Below, piece by piece: positions 1 to 6,744 of a DNA stretch of 9,973 nucleotides. Source of the stretch: an uncultured Mycoplasmatota bacterium (GTDB lineage Bacteria > Bacillota_I > Bacilli_A > RF39 > UBA660); contig CAMGAM010000040.1 of the NCBI GenBank assembly GCA_946007485.1, forward strand, positions 1-9,973, in the 5' to 3' direction. The notes beneath the pieces are model-generated. The model did not search any database, was not told the DNA's origin, and saw only the letters and a program-made list of their open reading frames with translations. Each line of letters opens with the position of its first letter. Position 1 is the stretch's first letter. Position numbers and translations under genes: made by a program.

Positions 1-2
1 AA

Positions 3-713
3 GATAATAAAATATATGAAATCGTCGATAATATATATGTAGAAGTTAGTAATACCTTAAATAATGGTAATATCATCTATTATACTAATGGTGGCAGTAC
101 TTTTAACTATAATGGTAAAACTTACTATACTGATGAAAACAGCAATTTAAAATATCAAAATAATCAAATATCAACAATAGCTGGTTCCAAAGAAGAATTG
201 ACCAAAACCACTAATGTCGATGATGAGACTGTCCAAACTTTTGAAAAAACTGCTGTTGTCAAAACACGAGATTATATTGCCATTGTTCCTAAAGATGGAA
301 TTCTTTATGATAAAGATGGCAAAATTAAATCTTTAACATCTGGTGATATAGGTGATGATGACAATACTTTTACCATTACTAACAATAGTAATAATAAATT
401 AAAATATCGTATTGTTATTGAAAAATCAGAAAGAACCAATTTAGATGTTCAGTATATTCGCTATCAACTACAAGTAAAAGAAACATATTATTCAGCTAAA
501 AGATTAGATGAAAATATTTGGAATCCAGACAAAATATCTAATTCTTTAAAAATAAAAGGTACTAATTATATTTTAATCGATAGTACAATTGAACCATATG
601 AAACAATTAATGTTAGATTGATGCTTTGGACTGATTACGATACCATTCCAAATTCTATGCAAAATAAATATTTTTATGGAACAATCAAAGTATATGCTTG
701 GACTGAAGAATAA
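3..713 (+). CDS. Beta-rich surface protein, C-terminal part (5' end outside window)
   Basis: The frame is open from base 3 to the TAA at 711-713, so this is the last 236 residues of a gene that begins upstream. The TTG at 198 has no Shine-Dalgarno site and lies inside the open frame, so I do not take it as the start. The visible protein is rich in Asn, Thr and Tyr and looks like extracellular beta-sheet. Its end (T-I-E-P-Y-E-T-I-N-V-R-L-M-L-W-T-D, then a PNS..NKYFYGTIKVYAW pattern) parallels a segment of the next protein (YPGQELTFKIYIWLDIDT, then PNNELGKKF). That pattern is typical of the C-terminal half of SipW-dependent TasA/camelysin-type domains. No catalytic motif, LPXTG signal or C-terminal membrane anchor is visible. 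The next gene begins about 33 bases downstream with no terminator between, so the two are probably co-transcribed. The N-terminal signal expected for this class lies outside the window. Function unknown; surface fibre or adhesin is inference. Confidence 0.8.
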   Translation, partial: DNKIYEIVDNIYVEVSNTLNNGNIIYYTNGGSTFNYNGKTYYTDENSNLKYQNNQISTIAGSKEELTKTTNVDDETVQTFEKTAVVKTRDYIAIVPKDGILYDKDGKIKSLTSGDIGDDDNTFTITNNSNNKLKYRIVIEKSERTNLDVQYIRYQLQVKETYYSAKRLDENIWNPDKISNSLKIKGTNYILIDSTIEPYETINVRLMLWTDYDTIPNSMQNKYFYGTIKVYAWTEE

Positions 714-730
714 CCAAATTTAAGAATATA

Positions 731-742
731 GAAAGAGGTGAT
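731..742 (+). promoter_or_regulatory. Shine-Dalgarno site that decides the start of the 747 gene
   Basis: GAAAGAGGTGAT is close to the full anti-SD complement (AGAAAGGAGGTGAT, one G missing). The GTG at 738-740 sits inside this site and cannot be the start. The ATGs at 744 and 747 are 5 and 8 bases after GAGG. I prefer 747 because the GH31 gene in this window shows the same 8-base spacing. Confidence 0.7.
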
Positions 743-746
743 AATG

Positions 747-2969
747 ATGATAAAATTTATTGAAGCTAAGAAAAATTATATAATGGCCTTAGCAATTTTC
801 TTCGTCATCGTTAGCCTCAGTGGAACAACTTATTCTTTATTCATAAAATCAGATACTACTAATACTTTCAATTATAATACTGGAATTCTTGATCTTCAGT
901 TTACTGAAGATGAACAAATTACTCTTGAATCAGCCTTTCCTAAATATGATAGTGAAGGAGTAAAACAAACTCCTTATACCTTAACTATTAAAAATAGTGG
1001 TTCTCTTACATATCAATTTGATTTAAAAATGCTCTCTAGTGATAGTGATAATGTCATCGATAATAAATATATTAAAGTAAAAGTCAATGATGAATTACCA
1101 CATACACTATTTGCTACTAATAATGTTATTGCTTCTAACTTAATCATCTATCCAGGACAAGAATTAACTTTCAAAATTTATATTTGGTTAGATATTGATA
1201 CCCCCAATAATGAACTTGGTAAAAAATTTATCGCCAGAGTCGTTTCAAGCGGTTCCGCTATCTACAAAACATTAGACTCTAGTGGTGCCAATCGTCCGGA
1301 TTTAAAAGACAATATGCTTCCAATTTACTATGATGAAGTTTCCAAATCATGGAAAAAAGCTGACAGTAGTAATGCTAATGAAACATATCGTTGGTATGAT
1401 TATGATAAAAGTATGTGGGCTAATACAGTAGTTTTAAATGATAGCAATAAGCAAATCTATGATTTAACTAGAAACAATAATTTAACCGTCGATAATCCTA
1501 AAATTAATAATGGTAATCTAATTATCGATGAAAATTATTTAGATATTGGACTAAGTAATTATAATTACGATAAAATTAGTACTATTTTAAGATTAAAAGT
1601 AAATAAAATAACTAATGATAAAATTTACTTTATTTCCAATAATAAATTTAGTTATTATTATGATAACCAAACTCATAAATTCATCTATACTGATGGATAT
1701 ACCACATCATCATCATCAGAATACACTATAAGTGAAAATACTTGGTATATTATCGGATACACTTATGATGAATCAACTGTTAAGTTTTATGTTAATGGTA
1801 ATCTTATCTCAACAGCCACTATCCATTCAACTTTAAATGATAACAATACTTTTAAAGTAGGAACTGACATGACTAATAGTCAAATTTCTAACTTGACTGT
1901 TGGTGATATCTATATCTATAATACTGTTCTTGAAGAACAAAGTATAAATAATAATTATAAAACTAGTATTAATGTCATTTATGATAATTTAATTGCTGGA
2001 TATGATGAATTTACTCCAATGACTATTAAAGAATATTATCTATCTAAACCAGTAGGAACCAAAATAAATAATGAAGATGTTAATTCATACTTTGTTTGGA
2101 TTCCTAGATTTAAATATAAATTATGGAATGCCACTGGTGAAAATAATATTGATACCTACAATGCTTATCAAATAGGAATTGATATTGTTTTTGAAAAAGA
2201 TAATGAATCATCTGGAGTTATCTACTGTGAGAATCTTGAATGTTACAGTGATGAATTAAAAATCACTAAGATTACTCAAAATGATAATGGAAAATACTAT
2301 ACACATCCAGCATTCAAAAATCTAGATGAAGAATTGAGTGGTATTTGGGTAAGTAAATATGAAGTTTCCAATAATAATCAAACTATCGAAAGCAAACCTA
2401 ACAATGAAGTATGGACAAATAATTATTTATCTAGTTTTTATCAATCAATTAAAAAAATCGGTAATAATTATAGTATGATAAAAAATACTGAGTGGGGTGC
2501 TATAACATATTTATCACATTCTAAATATGGTGTTTGTCAAAATAATAATTGTCAAGCCATAACCCCAAATACAACCTACATAAGTGGAAATAATCTTTAT
2601 GATACTACAACTGGAAACATTTATGGAGTATATGATATGGCTGGTAGTGCTACAGAGTTTACTATGTCAAACTATACGGATAATCCTAATGAATTATCTC
2701 TCACAAACTCTAATTTTCAAAATACTCCAATAAGCAACAATGATTATAATCTTTATTACAATAATGGTTTCGTTCTTGGAGATGCTACCAAAGAATTATC
2801 ACTAGAAAGTGGTATTTGGTATAACTCTACCAATAATTTCATAAATTCAACAAATAATTGGTTAGCAAGAGGTGGAATTGCCAAAAATGAATTCGCTAGT
2901 ATCTATAGTTATAATGCTACTACAGATATTATTAGTGAATATATAACTACCAGAATGATTATTAAATAA
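747..2969 (+). CDS. Exported multidomain surface protein: TasA-like, LamG-like and FGE/SUMF1-like domains
   Basis: This is a 740-residue exported protein (numbering from the ATG at 747). Residues 1-31 form a signal peptide: a KFIEAKKN n-region, then a hydrophobic stretch ending SLSGTTYSLF. The following pattern (SD...FNYNTGILDLQF) is the hallmark of SipW-dependent TasA/camelysin proteins. Residues about 32-170 fit that beta-sandwich domain. Residues about 190-227 hold a YYDE..KSWKKADS...RWYDYD..MWAN segment often seen before lectin-like domains. Residues about 235-400 resemble a LamG/concanavalin fold (ENTWYIIGYTYD, then VKFYVNGNLI). Residues about 415-740 resemble the FGE-sulfatase fold as it occurs in Firmicutes surface proteins: YFVWIPRFKYK, GIWVSKYE, KNTEWGAITYL, GNIYGVYDMAGSATEF, then ARGG and a terminal TRMIIK. 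No FGE catalytic cysteine pair is apparent, so this domain is more likely structural or ligand-binding than enzymatic. There is no LPXTG motif or C-terminal membrane anchor. A role at the cell surface is inference; a terminator ends the unit. Confidence 0.8.
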   Translation: MIKFIEAKKNYIMALAIFFVIVSLSGTTYSLFIKSDTTNTFNYNTGILDLQFTEDEQITLESAFPKYDSEGVKQTPYTLTIKNSGSLTYQFDLKMLSSDSDNVIDNKYIKVKVNDELPHTLFATNNVIASNLIIYPGQELTFKIYIWLDIDTPNNELGKKFIARVVSSGSAIYKTLDSSGANRPDLKDNMLPIYYDEVSKSWKKADSSNANETYRWYDYDKSMWANTVVLNDSNKQIYDLTRNNNLTVDNPKINNGNLIIDENYLDIGLSNYNYDKISTILRLKVNKITNDKIYFISNNKFSYYYDNQTHKFIYTDGYTTSSSSEYTISENTWYIIGYTYDESTVKFYVNGNLISTATIHSTLNDNNTFKVGTDMTNSQISNLTVGDIYIYNTVLEEQSINNNYKTSINVIYDNLIAGYDEFTPMTIKEYYLSKPVGTKINNEDVNSYFVWIPRFKYKLWNATGENNIDTYNAYQIGIDIVFEKDNESSGVIYCENLECYSDELKITKITQNDNGKYYTHPAFKNLDEELSGIWVSKYEVSNNNQTIESKPNNEVWTNNYLSSFYQSIKKIGNNYSMIKNTEWGAITYLSHSKYGVCQNNNCQAITPNTTYISGNNLYDTTTGNIYGVYDMAGSATEFTMSNYTDNPNELSLTNSNFQNTPISNNDYNLYYNNGFVLGDATKELSLESGIWYNSTNNFINSTNNWLARGGIAKNEFASIYSYNATTDIISEYITTRMIIK

Positions 2970-2999
2970 CCATCCTAATAAATAGGGTGGTTTTATTTT
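2968..2999 (+). terminator. Rho-independent terminator of the surface-protein unit
   Basis: A 9-bp stem AACCATCCT/AGGGTGGTT (2968-2976 with 2984-2992, one G-U pair) has a 7-base loop and runs into TTTTATTTT. The left arm starts on the last two bases of the TAA stop, so transcription ends almost exactly at the gene end. Confidence 0.85.
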
Positions 3000-3104
3000 G
3001 AAATTAAAGTGTAAACTTAAATTCCATATTAAAATGAATTTTTCTCTTTCATTACATCCTACATTTTCAGTAATTAAATAAACACTATTCCTTTTTTCTA
3101 CAAG
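3000..3104. other. AT-rich intergenic stretch, no gene seen
   Basis: Between the terminator and the GH31 promoter I see no coding frame or RNA gene. A short inverted repeat (AATGAA...TTCATT) near 3033-3051 is too weak to call. The minus strand would read it followed by TTTTAAT, but there is no minus-strand gene for it to serve. Confidence 0.5.
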
Positions 3105-3116
3105 TTATGTTATAAT
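3088..3116 (+). promoter_or_regulatory. Extended -10 promoter for the GH31-uppP operon
   Basis: A perfect TATAAT at 3111-3116 is preceded by TG one base away (TGTTATAAT), giving an extended -10 element of SigA type. The hexamer at the 17-bp spacing (TTCCTT, 3088-3093) is a poor -35, as is common with extended -10 promoters. The same 12-mer TTATGTTATAAT recurs before the tRNA gene. The predicted start of transcription is about 3122-3124, giving a short leader of about 20 bases that is mostly Shine-Dalgarno. Confidence 0.8.
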
Positions 3117-3127
3117 TAACTAAAGAT

Positions 3128-3137
3128 AAAGGGTGAT
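3128..3137 (+). promoter_or_regulatory. Shine-Dalgarno site that decides the GH31 start
   Basis: AAAGGGTGAT matches the anti-SD core. The in-frame GTG at 3133-3135 is part of this site, so the ATG at 3142 (8 bases after AAGGG) is the likely start and the nine upstream bases are untranslated. Confidence 0.7.
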
Positions 3138-3141
3138 TGAT

Positions 3142-5487
3142 ATGGCTAGTATGGCATCATATTTTATTAAAAATTACAAAAACTTAATACCTAATCAAAA
3201 AAATATTGTAAGAGGTGATAAATATCGTTTCAGCATCTTATCACCAAGATTAATCAGAATTGAATATAATAAAGATAACATCTTTGAAGATAGAGCCACT
3301 TCTTTAGTAGTTAAAAGAAATTTTGGTGATGTTTCATTTACTACTAGTCAAACAGATTTATCTTTAACTATCACCACTGAATACTTTACTCTAACATATA
3401 TTAAAAGCTCACCAATAACTAGCAAAAACTTAAAAGTAGTTATCAATGGTACCGATAGAGAATGGTATCCAGGTCATAAAGAAATTAGAAATCTTGGTAG
3501 TATTAATTATTCCCTAGAATATTTAGATAATAATTTAAAATTAGATAAAGGATTGTATTCTTTTGACGGCTTCTCTCTATTAGATGATAGTCATAACTTT
3601 ATTATTGAGAATGACATGTTTCTTCCAAGAGATAATACCACCGTCGATTTATATTTATTTGTTTACAATAACGATCTTGGCTTATGTCTTCAAGACTATT
3701 TTAACTTAACTGGCTATCCACCAATGATACCAAGATATGCCCTAGGCTCTTGGTGGTATAAAAATGATCCATATAATATGTATGATATTGATGATCTTAT
3801 AAAAAAATTTAATGATAATCATATTCCTATTTCTGTTTTTTTACTAGGAAATAAATGGCATAATACCACTGAAAATTTTTCTTATGATAAAAGTTTATTC
3901 GATCAAAATATTTTATATAAATATTATCAAAGTAAAAAACAAAAATTTGGTTTAACTATCAATCCAGAACTTCCAATATATCAAAATGATCCTTTATATA
4001 ATAGTTTTCAAGGGGTGTTAAACAACTATCACAATTACCTAAGTTTTATACCTTTAAATAACAATACCATAAGTGCATATTTAAATACTGTAGTTAATAA
4101 TTTAAAAAGTACAGGTATCAATCTTTTTAATATTGACTACTATAACGAAGCTGACAAGCAAGGATTATTCCTACTAAATCATTATCATTATGTTATTGCT
4201 AATTTAAATGAATTAGGAATTATTCTTTCAAGAAACCCTGGCATTGCTCCCCACAGATATCCCATTATCTATAGTGGCAGAACTAAAGTTAGTTGGGACA
4301 CTTTAAAAGTCCTACCAACCTATAATAACTCTGCGGCTAATCTAGGTATATCATGGCATGCTCACGCCATTGGCGGCTATTATGGTGGAATTGAAGATGA
4401 TGAATTATATCTTCGTTATATACAATTTGGCGTTTTTAATCCTATCTTAATCTTAGCCGGTGATACAGGTAAATATTACAAACGTGAACCATGGAAATGG
4501 AATCAAATAAATTTATCTGTTATTAGAGAATATATGCAATTAAGAAATAAATTAATTCCTTATATTTATAATGAAGGATATACCTATCATCAATATGGAG
4601 TTCCTATCATTCAACCACTATATTACAAATATCCTAAAATATATGATGAACCAAACTATGTAAATCAATATTTCTTTGGTAGTAAGATTATGATAAGTCC
4701 AATTGTTAAAAAGAAAAATCATGAAATGAATCGTGTTGTCCAAAGAATTTTTATCCCTAATGGTATTTGGTATGATTATACTTCAGGTAAAAAATTTGCT
4801 GGAAATAAATACTATGTTAACTTCTATAAAGATGAAGATTATCCTATCTTTGTCAAAGAAGGTTCCATTATCCCAATGTCGCTAGATGATACAACTGATG
4901 TTCCTAAAAATATGGAAATTCAAATTTTCCCTGCTGAAAATGGCTTATATGGTAGTTATGAACTATATGAAGATGATGGTATTTCTTTAAATAGAAATCA
5001 AAATTATCTAATTACTAAAATGAACCTCGATAAAGTTGATAATGGATACAAATTTACTATGAAAAGAAAAGATGGTAATTTTAATATTTCAAATAGAAAT
5101 TATCTCCTTCGTTTTAGAAATATGAAAAGTCCATCTAAAGTAATTGTTAAATACCAAAATAAAGAAGAAATTTATAAGCATGAAATTGAAAAAAATGACT
5201 TAATAATTAAACTAAACGATATAAATCCTTATGAAACACTTGAAGTAAATATCATTGGTAATAATATCGAAATTGAAACCATTAGTGTCATCAATGAAGA
5301 AATTGAAGGAATTTTAGATGACTTAGAAATAAATACGATTTTAAAAGAAGAAATTGATAGTATCATATTTAGTGATTTATCAATAAAGAAAAAACGAATC
5401 GGATTAAGAAAACTAAGAAAATCTGGATTAGAGCCAAAGTATATTAATATGTTTATTGGTTTGTTGGAATTTATTGAAAATAAATAA
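3142..5487 (+). CDS. GH31-family glycoside hydrolase-like protein with altered catalytic site
   Basis: 781 residues, cytoplasmic (no signal peptide). GH31 enzymes are retaining alpha-glycosidases using two Asp residues. Residues about 25-190 form the N-terminal beta-sandwich, with FEDRATSLVV, a GLYSFDGFSLLDDS stretch, and PRYALGSWWYKND at the entry to the TIM barrel. The barrel holds NIDYYNE, whose D332 aligns with the nucleophile of the LDxxxG/LDMNE motif. It also keeps LNHYHY, ILSR (sugar-binding Arg), PHRYP, the ELYLRYIQFGVF helix and REPW. At the acid/base motif SGDT, however, the sequence reads SGRT (R380, codon 4279-4281), and the usual HDIGG reads HAIGG (A409, codon 4366-4368). Beta-sandwich domains (about 475-700) and a helical, charged tail (about 709-781) follow. 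Family membership is firm. Hydrolytic activity is doubtful: it may be a non-catalytic relative, a sugar sensor, or use another residue. It is first in an operon with uppP, 27 bases apart. Confidence 0.88.
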   Translation: MASMASYFIKNYKNLIPNQKNIVRGDKYRFSILSPRLIRIEYNKDNIFEDRATSLVVKRNFGDVSFTTSQTDLSLTITTEYFTLTYIKSSPITSKNLKVVINGTDREWYPGHKEIRNLGSINYSLEYLDNNLKLDKGLYSFDGFSLLDDSHNFIIENDMFLPRDNTTVDLYLFVYNNDLGLCLQDYFNLTGYPPMIPRYALGSWWYKNDPYNMYDIDDLIKKFNDNHIPISVFLLGNKWHNTTENFSYDKSLFDQNILYKYYQSKKQKFGLTINPELPIYQNDPLYNSFQGVLNNYHNYLSFIPLNNNTISAYLNTVVNNLKSTGINLFNIDYYNEADKQGLFLLNHYHYVIANLNELGIILSRNPGIAPHRYPIIYSGRTKVSWDTLKVLPTYNNSAANLGISWHAHAIGGYYGGIEDDELYLRYIQFGVFNPILILAGDTGKYYKREPWKWNQINLSVIREYMQLRNKLIPYIYNEGYTYHQYGVPIIQPLYYKYPKIYDEPNYVNQYFFGSKIMISPIVKKKNHEMNRVVQRIFIPNGIWYDYTSGKKFAGNKYYVNFYKDEDYPIFVKEGSIIPMSLDDTTDVPKNMEIQIFPAENGLYGSYELYEDDGISLNRNQNYLITKMNLDKVDNGYKFTMKRKDGNFNISNRNYLLRFRNMKSPSKVIVKYQNKEEIYKHEIEKNDLIIKLNDINPYETLEVNIIGNNIEIETISVINEEIEGILDDLEINTILKEEIDSIIFSDLSIKKKRIGLRKLRKSGLEPKYINMFIGLLEFIENK

Positions 5488-5514
5488 TATAATTAATTAA
5501 GGAGATGTATATCT

Positions 5515-6309
5515 ATGATAAAAAGTATTATCTTAGGAATTATTCAAGGAATTGGTGAATTTTTACCAATTTCTTCATCAGCCCACTTGATTTTAGTTCC
5601 CTATTTATTAGGATGGGAGCAATCATCACTTGCCTTTGATGTTGCCTTGCATTTTGGAACTCTTTTAGCTGTTCTAGCCATCTTTTTTAAAGATTGGTGG
5701 TCACTATTTACCGGTGCAATTGATAAAATTACCAAAGGAAAAGATTCTTTTAATAATAAAATGTTTTGGTATTTAGTGGTAGCTACCATCCCTGGAGCTT
5801 TATTAGGATTCTTATTAGATGATGTAATTGAGAATATTTTTAGACAAAAGATATGGTTAATTTCCACCGCTCTAGCCGTCATGGGTATTCTTATTTATCT
5901 TGGCGATAGATGGGCTGATAAACATTACAAAATAGAAACAGACTATCAGCACATCACTCTAAAACAAGCATTAATTATTGGCTTATCCCAAGCTCTTGCC
6001 ATCATCCCAGGTTTTTCAAGAAGTGGTACTACTATTTTAACCGCTAGATTAATGGGACTATCCAAATCAGCTGCCACCAAATTTACATTTCTATTATCAG
6101 TTCCTATAATTGCTGGAGCTACCATCTTAGAAATAGGAAATTTAGCATTTACACTTGAAACCTTTGTTGGAATTGTCGTCGCTTTTATCGTTGGCATTCT
6201 ATCAATTAAATTCTTACTTAATTACATTAAAAAACATGATTTTTCAATCTTTGCTATCTATAGAGTAGTTTTTGCTATTATTATCTTAATTAAATATTTT
6301 TGCTTTTAA
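5515..6309 (+). CDS. uppP: Undecaprenyl-diphosphatase (BacA/UppP family)
   Basis: 264 residues, the usual length for the family. It removes a phosphate from undecaprenyl diphosphate at the membrane, recycling the lipid carrier for peptidoglycan and other envelope glycans; extra copies give bacitracin tolerance. Both family motifs are present. The first is QGIGEFLPISSSAHL at residues 11-25: Q11 and E15 form the (E/Q)xxxE pair and H24 is the conserved His. The second is PGFSRSGTT at 165-173, with R169 as the key Arg. Several hydrophobic segments fill the rest (about 41-58, 84-100, 113-130, 150-165, 191-205 and 215-262). The ATG at 5515 has AAGGAGATG at 5499-5507. The gene lies 27 bases after the GH31 stop with no terminator or clear promoter between, so it is probably expressed from the promoter at 3111. 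The presence of uppP argues for an organism that makes a lipid-carrier-dependent envelope polymer. Function is highly likely. Confidence 0.96.
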   Translation: MIKSIILGIIQGIGEFLPISSSAHLILVPYLLGWEQSSLAFDVALHFGTLLAVLAIFFKDWWSLFTGAIDKITKGKDSFNNKMFWYLVVATIPGALLGFLLDDVIENIFRQKIWLISTALAVMGILIYLGDRWADKHYKIETDYQHITLKQALIIGLSQALAIIPGFSRSGTTILTARLMGLSKSAATKFTFLLSVPIIAGATILEIGNLAFTLETFVGIVVAFIVGILSIKFLLNYIKKHDFSIFAIYRVVFAIIILIKYFCF

Positions 6310-6328
6310 AGACGAAAGTCTTTTTTTT
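6308..6328 (+). terminator. Rho-independent terminator of the GH31-uppP operon
   Basis: A perfect 6-bp stem AAAGAC/GTCTTT closed by a GAAA tetraloop (6314-6317) is followed by a run of T to 6328. The stem starts on the last two bases of the uppP stop codon. The T-run lies where the -35 of the tRNA promoter would fall. Confidence 0.9.
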
Positions 6329-6349
6329 CTTATCAATTTATGTTATAAT
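6321..6349 (+). promoter_or_regulatory. Extended -10 promoter for tRNA-Gln
   Basis: TGTTATAAT, with TATAAT at 6344-6349, lies 22 bases before the mature tRNA. The 17-bp-spaced -35 position (6321-6326) is only T residues of the upstream terminator, so activity probably depends on the extended -10. TTATGTTATAAT is identical to the GH31 promoter core. Confidence 0.78.
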
Positions 6350-6371
6350 CATATTTGACAAAGAAAAATAT

Positions 6372-6445
6372 TGCCCCATAGCCAAGCGGTAAGGCATTGG
6401 ACTCTGACTCCATGATCGCTAGTTCGAATCTAGCTGGGGCAACCA
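6372..6445 (+). tRNA. tRNA-Gln, anticodon CUG
   Basis: The cloverleaf can be drawn fully. The acceptor stem TGCCCCA/TGGGGCA is 7 perfect pairs. The D arm is GCC-AAGCGGTAA-GGC. The anticodon loop CTCTGAC has the anticodon CTG at 6404-6406, reading codon CAG. The variable loop is GATC. The T arm GCTAG-TTCGAAT-CTAGC is perfect, the discriminator is A at 6442, and CCA is encoded at 6443-6445. The overall sequence resembles bacterial tRNA-Gln (AAGCGGTAAGGC is typical). One oddity: the top pair of the anticodon stem (TTGGA/TCCAT) is a U-U mismatch. It stands alone between its own promoter and terminator. Gln codons in nearby genes are mostly CAA with occasional CAG (for example 897-899 and 5947-5949), so this is a tRNA for the rarer codon. 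A UUG isoacceptor must exist elsewhere. Confidence 0.95.
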
Positions 6446-6456
6446 AGTAAAAATAC

Positions 6457-6484
6457 TCCCTTATTTTATAAGGGATTTTCTTTT
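6457..6484 (+). terminator. Terminator after tRNA-Gln
   Basis: An 8-bp perfect stem TCCCTTAT/ATAAGGGA (6457-6464 with 6468-6475) has a TTT loop and a TTTTCTTTT tail. Outer arms AGTAAAA (6446-6452) and TTTTACT (6481-6487) also pair, so the hairpin could extend and might act in both directions. Confidence 0.85.
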
Positions 6485-6657
6485 ACTAAAATATTTTACC
6501 TCTTATTTTAATTAATTTAATAAGTTAATAACAAAAAGTATTTAATAAAAAAGTATTATATAAACCCTAATTAAAATTAATTTATTAAGTAAAAAACTTT
6601 CTTTTTTAGGCATTAACTAACTATACTATTTCTTAAAATTGCTTAGTAATAATATCG

Positions 6658-6686
6658 TTGACTAAAACGCCAAAAAGTGGTTAAAT
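6658..6686 (+). promoter_or_regulatory. gltX: Possible gltX promoter
   Basis: TTGACT at 6658-6663 matches five of six -35 bases. With a 17-bp spacer it is followed by TTAAAT (6681-6686), a four-of-six -10. Other AT-rich hexamers nearby could also serve. The leader to the ATG would be about 50 bases. Confidence 0.45.
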
Positions 6687-6687
6687 A

Positions 6688-6729
6688 ATATATGTAAATG
6701 CAAAAAAAGATTAGTTATTAAACATATAT
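6688..6729 (+). repeat. Inverted repeat in the gltX leader
   Basis: ATATATGT (6688-6695) and ACATATAT (6722-6729) are perfectly complementary over 8 bases with a 26-base loop. The right arm ends three bases before the gltX Shine-Dalgarno AAGGAGGA (6733-6740). In such AT-rich DNA this can arise by chance; a role in translation control is speculative. Confidence 0.3.
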
Positions 6730-6744
6730 ATTAAGGAGGATTTT

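Larger units (their letters stand above)
6488..6744. other. AT-rich intergenic region and gltX leader, no gene seen
   Basis: This stretch of about 257 bases between the tRNA terminator and gltX has no credible coding frame. It holds two copies of AAAAAGTATT (6533-6542 and 6548-6557, 15 bases apart). Two imperfect copies of an AATTAATTTA(A/T)TAAGT block lie at about 6511-6525 and 6575-6590. A probable promoter follows near 6658-6686. No T-box signature (TGGNACCGCG) or other riboswitch core was recognised. Confidence 0.5.

Noticed and set aside
198..713. A start at TTG 198 for the first protein
   Set aside because: The frame is open back to base 3, there is no Shine-Dalgarno before 198, and the upstream residues have the same composition. 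The gene is simply cut by the window edge.
3033..3051. Hairpin AATGAA...TTCATT as a minus-strand terminator
   Set aside because: The stem is 6 bp with four or more A-T pairs, and no minus-strand gene exists nearby for it to end.
5601..5882. Minus-strand frame inside uppP
   Set aside because: It lies fully within a well-recognised gene, has no ribosome-binding site or recognisable product, and is a shadow of uppP. The same holds for 5946-6197.
6488..6744. A T-box or other riboswitch in the gltX leader
   Set aside because: No TGGNACCGCG antiterminator core, no specifier-loop structure and no terminator directly before gltX were found.
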